The position numbers and the translations under genes were made by a program. Positions 20,572 through 25,289 of a DNA stretch of 25,289 nt are shown one piece after another. Location: positions 1-25,289 of the IMG/VR virus record IMGVR_UViG_3300035698_008773; one strand, given 5' to 3'. Each line of letters starts with the position of its first letter. Position 1 is the first letter of the stretch. The stretch comes from a virus. The notes under the pieces were generated by a model. It was not told the DNA's origin. It did no database searches and saw only the letters and a program-made list of their open reading frames with translations.

Positions 20572-21518
20572 GCGCCAACAGATTATTAGTTTCAGGAGTC
20601 GATTCATTCTTAATGTATTCAGGAGAAACAACATATAAAGATGGTACAACTCCAGCCACACATTTTGGTATTGTAAAAAGTATTAATCCATCAAGCAGAA
20701 GAAATCTAAATAAACATTATGGTTTTGCAGGTTCAACTTATGGTGGAAGAAATCCTGCTAAATTCACAGGTGGAAAATTTGAGGGTTCTATGACTGTAGA
20801 ATTAGAACCACAAACTTGGGACTGGCTTCAGTATGTAATGTTAGGAGACAGAACAGGAAGTGGAACAAGTGGAAGTCCTTATTCATATCCAGAAGGTAAT
20901 AGTACTAAATCATTATCTATATCTCACTGTTTAAATAATGATACAACAGACAGAGAAGAAAAATACACTGGTTGTGTTATAAACTCTTGTTCAATCAAGG
21001 CAGCAATAGGAGAACCAGTATCTGTTAGTTTAGATATTATGTATGGTAACTTAGACAAAGATGCAACAATATTAAGTAACTCTGCATTAAGCACTTCATC
21101 AGTTTACACTTTTGTAGGTGGTAGTATTGAGTGGCCAGATGGCTCAGCAATATCTGCTAATATACAATCTGTAGATTTAACAATAACAAATACTTATGAG
21201 TTAAGATATGGTTTAGGTGCTTATGAAGCAGTAGCAGCAGTTGCAAAACAAAGAGAGTATGCAATTAAATTCACTGTAGATTATTTGGATGAAACCTTTA
21301 TAGATGACTTTATGGGTAGTGCTACACAAATCTCTGCACCAACAGTTGCAGCAACAGCAGCATTCAAGTTTACAGATGGAGCAAGTAAGTATATTGATTT
21401 TGTATTCACAAATGTTTATATCGATGAGTTTGCAGAAGGAGCTACTTTGAATGAAGTAATCACAGAAGATATTACTTGTGTAGCTCAAAGTTTAACAGTT
21501 GGAGAACAACAAACCTAA
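20568..21518 (+). CDS. Major tail (tube) protein
   Basis: The product has 316 residues, starting with an ATGA overlap and GGGAGGA upstream. It lies directly before the tail chaperone pair, the normal place for the tube protein. Features fit a phage tail tube: an N-terminal strand (LLVSGVDSFLMYSGETTYKD), GKFEGSMTVELEPQTWDWLQ in the first sheet, CVINSCSIKAAIGEPVSVSL as the long beta pair, and late VDLTITNTYELRYGLGAYEA then YAIKFTVDYLDETFIDDFM. It forms stacked hexameric rings around the tape measure. It is somewhat long, so a surface insertion near residues 95-130 is possible. Confidence 0.75.
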   Translation: MSANRLLVSGVDSFLMYSGETTYKDGTTPATHFGIVKSINPSSRRNLNKHYGFAGSTYGGRNPAKFTGGKFEGSMTVELEPQTWDWLQYVMLGDRTGSGTSGSPYSYPEGNSTKSLSISHCLNNDTTDREEKYTGCVINSCSIKAAIGEPVSVSLDIMYGNLDKDATILSNSALSTSSVYTFVGGSIEWPDGSAISANIQSVDLTITNTYELRYGLGAYEAVAAVAKQREYAIKFTVDYLDETFIDDFMGSATQISAPTVAATAAFKFTDGASKYIDFVFTNVYIDEFAEGATLNEVITEDITCVAQSLTVGEQQT

Positions 21519-21537
21519 CTTTAAGGAGGTGAATGGT

Positions 21538-21933
21538 TTGAAAGAAAAAATATTAAAAGAGGTTCCTGGATTTGAAGGGAAAGAAATAGTTATCAAGAAA
21601 TATTCTTATGGTAACAAATGTCTAATGGTAGATAAGTTAGCAAAGGTAGAAGTAGTTGGTGGCAGACAACAAACAAATGTTGTGATTAGTGCATTAAAAC
21701 TTTATGGCTTAGCTTATGGTATCAAGACATCACCTTTCTTTGTTAATGAAACCTTAGATTGGAATATAGGAATATTAGAACATCAGGCAGAAAAAAGATT
21801 ACCAGTAATAAAGAATCTTGATAATGAAACTGGAGAGTATCTCTTCAAAGAAATTGCAGAGTTTAATGGAGAGCTAACTGATGATTTAAAAAAAGGATTA
21901 GTCTCGTCATCAAAGGACGAAGTCAAGACTTAG
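21538..21933 (+). CDS. Tail assembly chaperone, short (G-like) product
   Basis: I start at TTG 21538 because AAGGAGGTG lies seven bases before it; the frame is open further upstream from TTG 21499. An ATG at 21533 in another frame stops after two codons. The 131-residue product (MKEKILKEVPGFEGKEIVIK onward) sits between tail tube and tape measure, as gpG-type chaperones do. It would hold the tape measure and recruit tube subunits. Near its end, codons TTA AAA AAA provide a slippery site through which part of the ribosomes continue in the -1 frame. It ends in TAG. Confidence 0.75.
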   Translation: MKEKILKEVPGFEGKEIVIKKYSYGNKCLMVDKLAKVEVVGGRQQTNVVISALKLYGLAYGIKTSPFFVNETLDWNIGILEHQAEKRLPVIKNLDNETGEYLFKEIAEFNGELTDDLKKGLVSSSKDEVKT

Positions 21934-22085
21934 AAGCTACAAAGAAAGTTGTCGAGACAATGCTTTGTAAAGCATTCAAGTGTAGGCCTTCAGAACTTGA
22001 AAAAGAAGATGCAGAAAAGATAGAAACAATGTCTTATGTGTTTTTTGAAATGATTAAAACAAATCCAATGTCTGCATTTATGTAA
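21538..22085 (+). CDS. Tail assembly chaperone, long (G-T) frameshift product
   Basis: After a -1 slip at 21885-21894 the reading continues from base 21891 for 64 codons to TAA 22083-22085, with no stop between. The product is 118 residues of the short form plus a 64-residue T domain: mostly helical, containing DLEATKKVVETMLCKAFKCR, PSELEKEDAEKIETMSYVFF and a closing KTNPMSAFM. It fills the otherwise empty stretch 21934-22085 before the tape measure gene. In lambda and many siphoviruses the T extension binds the tape measure while the G part binds the tube protein, and a low ratio of GT to G is required. Confidence 0.75.
21885..21920 (+). promoter_or_regulatory. Programmed -1 ribosomal frameshift signal
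   Basis: T TTA AAA (21885-21891) overlaps A AAA AAA (21888-21894), two canonical X XXY YYZ heptamers in the correct phase. Starting ten bases after, TCGTC (21904-21908) can pair with GACGA (21916-21920) around a seven-base loop, and GTC 21901-21903 may extend the stem with GAC 21927-21929. Heptamer plus downstream hairpin is the standard -1 frameshift layout. Confidence 0.75.
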
Positions 22086-22094
22086 GGAGAAACA

Positions 22095-22997
22095 ATGCCA
22101 GAAGCAAGTATGAAATTCAATATAGGTGTAGGTGGTTTAGCTACTGCAGGTGCTGCAGGAGGAATTGCAGGAGCAGGTATCGGTGCTATTCTTAAAATCT
22201 TAGAACAATTCAAACCTTTAATGACTATCGTTAGATCTATTAGTAAAATATTAATAGAGTTCTTAAGACCAATAGCAGATGTTGTTACAATACTTTTAAT
22301 GCCTATTTTAGCTATCTTGAAACCATTACTTATAATATTTAAAACATTGATGGCTCCTTTTAAAGCAGCAGCATATTCATTATCCGCAACAGGTTCACAA
22401 CAAATTGCAAGTGGGAATCTTAAAGGAGGTTTAGAAAATGTATTTGCTGCCTTAATGGTAATGATGCAACCATTTTTTGAAATAGGTGTAAGATTTGTAG
22501 AACAAGCATTAATGTCTGCTTTAGATTTAATAGTAGGAATTATAGATTTATTAACTTTTGGAATCTTTAGTGATAAACTTGAAGAAGTAAGAGAATTTTT
22601 AGGAGATAAAATAGGAGAAGGTGCAGACGCAGTAATAGATAGTTCAAGAACAAAATTAATTGAAAAGATAGCAAAAGTGGATAAAGATATAGCAGCACAA
22701 TTAAAAAGCTCTTTAGGTATAATAGATACAGATGTAAAAAATCTTACCAACCCAGAAACATATAGTTTAAAATCAAGGATAGATTCTTTAGGAAGTGACA
22801 TATCTGGATGGGTAGGTTCAATGATAAGTAGAATAAGAGCTGCAGCAAGATCTGCAACAGGAGAAGGTGGAGAAACCACTCCAACAAACCTTGTATCTAT
22901 TCCTACTGGTGGAATAATAGGTAGACAAGGAATGCAGGATGTAGCAGTGGAGGGAAGTTTGGATGAGTATTTTGCTCAACAAACAATGAATGAATGA
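22095..22997 (+). CDS. Tape measure protein (short)
   Basis: The product has 300 residues. It follows the chaperones directly, with TAAGGAGA before ATG 22095. The first third is Gly/Ala-rich and hydrophobic (LATAGAAGGIAGAGIGAILK, then ILIEFLRPIADVVTILLMP and ILAILKPLLIIFKTLMAPFK), the middle is hydrophobic helix, and about 155-245 is charged helix (EEVREFLGDKIGEGADAVID onward). A helical protein with membrane-like segments here is the tape measure, which sets tail length and is ejected with DNA. Most are 600-2000 residues, so this one implies a short tail. A coupled start of the next gene overlaps its end (ATGA). Confidence 0.75.
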   Translation: MPEASMKFNIGVGGLATAGAAGGIAGAGIGAILKILEQFKPLMTIVRSISKILIEFLRPIADVVTILLMPILAILKPLLIIFKTLMAPFKAAAYSLSATGSQQIASGNLKGGLENVFAALMVMMQPFFEIGVRFVEQALMSALDLIVGIIDLLTFGIFSDKLEEVREFLGDKIGEGADAVIDSSRTKLIEKIAKVDKDIAAQLKSSLGIIDTDVKNLTNPETYSLKSRIDSLGSDISGWVGSMISRIRAAARSATGEGGETTPTNLVSIPTGGIIGRQGMQDVAVEGSLDEYFAQQTMNE

Positions 22998-23461
22998 CAT
23001 CTGTAACAATAGCAAATGCAGGAGGAACAATATTTACTTTTAATGAAGGAGATATAACAACTATTGTATCTACGATTGTTGGAGATATAGATAGTAGTGC
23101 TATGCCTTTGTCTGGACCAATGGGTGCAATGCTTTTTGATATTGCAGGTGTTACTAAAAATATAGTTTTAACTGGAAAATTAACAACAGCTTTAACAACA
23201 AGGACATCAGCAGGAACAACAAAAACAATATTACAACAAAAACAATGGCTTGAATCTTTAATGGATGGATTCCAATCAAAAGTAGCATTCACTTCAAATT
23301 ATGAAAGTTATTCTGTAAAAAATCAAGGAGATTCCATAGTTGATTCAACAGAAGAAGACGAAAAAACAAAAGTTATGGTTCAAAAAATGAATTTTACAGA
23401 ATCAACAGGGCAACCAGAAATACTCTCATTTACAATTAATTTAATAGTTGGAGGGTTATAA
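22994..23461 (+). CDS. Putative distal tail / baseplate protein
   Basis: The product has 155 residues, starting in an ATGA overlap with the tape measure and ending in an overlap with the hub gene (ATAATGG). It is beta-rich with a central helix: TIFTFNEGDITTIVSTIVGD, then KNIVLTGKLTTALTTRTSAG, then ILQQKQWLESLMDGFQSKV, and a last strand pair VMVQKMNFTES, LSFTINLIVGG. Position between tape measure and hub, size and the final beta hairpin fit a Dit/gp19-like ring at the tail tip. No motif is specific enough to exclude another small baseplate protein. Confidence 0.6.
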   Translation: MTSVTIANAGGTIFTFNEGDITTIVSTIVGDIDSSAMPLSGPMGAMLFDIAGVTKNIVLTGKLTTALTTRTSAGTTKTILQQKQWLESLMDGFQSKVAFTSNYESYSVKNQGDSIVDSTEEDEKTKVMVQKMNFTESTGQPEILSFTINLIVGGL

Positions 23462-25269
23462 TGGCTGAAGGCATACCTAAACTAACACAAATTCTAATAA
23501 ATGGTATAAATATAACAAGTTATGTGACTAAATGGAGACATCATAGGTATTATAATAAGATTATAAAAACAGCTCAAGTTTGGTTAAACAAGAATGTTAG
23601 AGATGTTATAGAACTTAAATCTTCAGCAATAGGAAACACAGTAGTAATTAAAAGGGGAGTTAATGAAGCAATAGAATTTACTATTTTTAGTGGTGTAGTA
23701 GTAAAATCTCAAATAGATGGTGGTTTTTTAAAAATAGATTGTAAAGATAGATTATATGAAACAGTTTATTCACAAGTAACTTATTCTTATGACAAAACAG
23801 TAGATACTGCACAAGCTGGAGTTATATCAAGAATATTTAAAGATTTGATTAATAACTACACACCTTTGTATGCAGATAATATTTCTATTCAAGATTCTGG
23901 GACAACATTTACATTAGATAAATTTATTTGTAATAATTCTTCAGTATACCAAAAATTAGAAGAGTTAGCTAAATTATTAGATTGGCATTTTTATTATAAT
24001 CCTTCTGATGATACTGTTTACTTTGAACCCAAAGGTAAAGTTGTTAATTCAGACACATTAAAAGTAGGAACAAATGTAACAAAAGTTCCAAAATGGGATT
24101 ATGATTCTACAAAGATGATTAATTCTGTAAAGGTTTATGGCAGTGAATCAGAAATTGAAACAACAGAATCAGGACAGATTGATACAACAACTGGATGGAG
24201 TACAACATCTGTTCCATTAACTTACACTCCTAAATCGGTAAAGGTTTACGCAGATGCAGCAGACCCCCCAACTACTTTATTAACAGGGGGTATTTCAGGA
24301 GTTACTTCAGGAACATATCATTATACTGTTGACCATGATGAAAAGAAAATATTATGGGAAACTGGAGCAGTAAGTGCAGATGATTATGTAGAAGTAAGAT
24401 ATTCTTTTTTAAAACAATTACCTATCATAGCAAAAAGTAATCCTTCAATAACAGAGTATAAGATGGAGAAAGAAAAAAGAATAATCGATAATAATCTTTT
24501 AACACAAACAGATACAGAAGAGTATGCAAGAAGATATATCCAAAAGTATAAAGACCCTTTTATTTATACTACTTTGGCAGTAGTTAATGTAGATGATTTA
24601 CAAGCAGGACAATCAATAAGAGTTGTAGACACAATAAATAATGAAGATAGAATTCTATTAATGAATGAAATAAAAATGAGGTATCCTTATAAATTTGACC
24701 AAGTAAAAGTAGGAGATAAGATTCCAAGAACAGCTGATTGGTTTATTAATGCTGCAGAAAGAATAGATAATTTAGAAGATAAAAACCTAAGAACAGATGA
24801 TGTATTAAACCATTTAGAAGATTTTAATCCTTCAGTAATATTTGAAAACAGATATTTAAAAGTTCAACATAAAGATATTTCAGATAATGATGATTTAATT
24901 TGGGGCCATCCTACAATGGGTCAATGGGACGAAGAAAAATGGGATGATGACAATGCAGTTCCAGACGGTACTTTAGTAACAAAAAGAGTAATACAAGGAA
25001 ATAATACTTACAGAGAATACTTTTATGATGATGATTTTAATGACACATCAAACACAACAGCAACTTGGAATAAGGATTTAAGAAAAGCAACAGCAAGTTC
25101 ATCACAAGTTGTTCAAACAGAACCAATACATTTCAATGATATTTCAGTAAAGTCAGTAAATCTGAATGGAACAAAAGTAGGTAGTGAAGGAGATATAGTT
25201 ATTGTGTTAGATACTATGAAAAATCCCAATGGCCTTTTGAGCCAGGATATAATTGAAAAGGTAGTATAA
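23461..25269 (+). CDS. Tail hub / tail-associated protein
   Basis: The product has 602 residues. Residues about 1-230 and 325-440 read as a gp27/gp44-type hub that caps the tail tube: ILINGINITSYVTKW at the start, GFLKIDCKDRLYETVYSQVT, LEELAKLLDWHFYYNPSDD then YFEPKGK, and DTEEYARRYIQKYKDPFIYT with LQAGQSIRVVDTINNEDRIL. About 243-320 is a separate beta domain dropped into the hub (VPLTYTPKSVKVYADAA, then YHYTVDHDEKKILWETGAVS). The C-terminal 160 residues look like a fibre attachment (DLIWGHPTMGQWDEEKWDDD). No lysozyme or peptidase motif was seen. Confidence 0.7.
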   Translation: MAEGIPKLTQILINGINITSYVTKWRHHRYYNKIIKTAQVWLNKNVRDVIELKSSAIGNTVVIKRGVNEAIEFTIFSGVVVKSQIDGGFLKIDCKDRLYETVYSQVTYSYDKTVDTAQAGVISRIFKDLINNYTPLYADNISIQDSGTTFTLDKFICNNSSVYQKLEELAKLLDWHFYYNPSDDTVYFEPKGKVVNSDTLKVGTNVTKVPKWDYDSTKMINSVKVYGSESEIETTESGQIDTTTGWSTTSVPLTYTPKSVKVYADAADPPTTLLTGGISGVTSGTYHYTVDHDEKKILWETGAVSADDYVEVRYSFLKQLPIIAKSNPSITEYKMEKEKRIIDNNLLTQTDTEEYARRYIQKYKDPFIYTTLAVVNVDDLQAGQSIRVVDTINNEDRILLMNEIKMRYPYKFDQVKVGDKIPRTADWFINAAERIDNLEDKNLRTDDVLNHLEDFNPSVIFENRYLKVQHKDISDNDDLIWGHPTMGQWDEEKWDDDNAVPDGTLVTKRVIQGNNTYREYFYDDDFNDTSNTTATWNKDLRKATASSSQVVQTEPIHFNDISVKSVNLNGTKVGSEGDIVIVLDTMKNPNGLLSQDIIEKVV

Positions 25270-25289
25270 TGATAAAAAGAGATAAACTC
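25269..25289 (+). CDS. Start of the next tail gene (partial)
   Basis: ATG 25269 overlaps the hub stop (TAATG), as at many junctions in this operon. Seven codons (MIKRDKL) are visible before the window ends. Gene order predicts another baseplate or fibre protein, but the fragment itself says nothing. Confidence 0.45.

Noticed and set aside
22034-22879. Minus-strand open frame of 281 codons
   Set aside because: It lies antisense to the chaperone end and tape measure. Its Ile/Ser/Pro-rich composition mirrors the Gly/Ala/Ile codons of the tape measure, which sits correctly in the tail operon.
1-25289. Genome-wide TAG reassignment suggested by the zinc ribbon
   Set aside because: TAG ends the genes at 12312, 15355, 17657 and 21933, and after two of these (12312 and 21933) the frame gives no sensible continuation, so a general sense meaning is unlikely.
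1-25289. tRNA genes, CRISPR arrays, insertion sequences, diversity-generating retroelement
   Set aside because: No cloverleaf with TTCRANNC-type arm, no regularly spaced repeats, no transposase, and no reverse transcriptase or template/variable repeat pair were seen.

Overview
The window is an AT-rich, entirely plus-strand block of late genes from a tailed (head-tail, Caudoviricetes-type) virus or provirus. It runs from the packaging genes through the head, neck, tail tube and tape measure to the start of the baseplate. The tail has tube, chaperone, tape-measure and hub genes and no sheath gene is visible, so a siphovirus-like particle is most likely. The host is probably an archaeon, most likely of the DPANN group (Woesearchaeota/Pacearchaeota-like). 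Promoters look archaeal: TATA boxes lie about 25-30 bases before leaderless or short-leader starts. Several proteins have signal peptides followed by Ig-like, LamG or Cys-rich segments packed with N-x-S/T sequons, a style common in DPANN surface proteins. The host call is inference; the virus call is firm.

Layout. 1-2231: small genes, then the small and large terminase subunits. 2232-2419: a regulatory gap with two copies of a promoter-like repeat, a hairpin terminator, a 12-base palindrome and a TATA box. 2420-4681: portal fused to a Mu-F/SPP1-gp7 head morphogenesis domain. 4684-9686: a beta-sandwich protein, a fibre-like protein with a signal peptide, a 950-residue double-LamG adhesin with a signal peptide, and a small unknown. 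9687-13694: a second repeat-promoter, then prohead protease with a nested scaffold, major capsid protein, and a run of small beta-rich decoration-type proteins including a tandem duplication. 13697-16135: two exported or membrane proteins, one very rich in glycosylation sequons. 16142-18391: neck module (connector/adaptor, small membrane protein, head-closure protein, HK97-gp10-like protein). 18392-19107: a free-standing HNH homing endonuclease with its own leaderless promoter, followed by another repeat-promoter. 19108-25289: tail module (tail terminator split over two reading frames, broken zinc ribbon, helix-hairpin-helix protein, tail tube, tail assembly chaperones joined by a -1 frameshift, short tape measure, distal tail protein, tail hub, and the start of one more gene).

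How the genes work together. Terminase loads DNA through the portal into a capsid built on the scaffold and matured by the protease. The neck proteins close the head and join a tail built on the tape measure with help from the frameshifted chaperones. Fibre, LamG and hub proteins face the host. The parts that standard head-tail biology does not explain are the signal-peptide proteins inside the structural operon, a family of beta-domains dropped into or added to several virion proteins, and the repeated promoter-like element at module borders. No tRNA, rRNA, CRISPR array or insertion sequence was seen. No gene-free stretch exceeds 300 bases.
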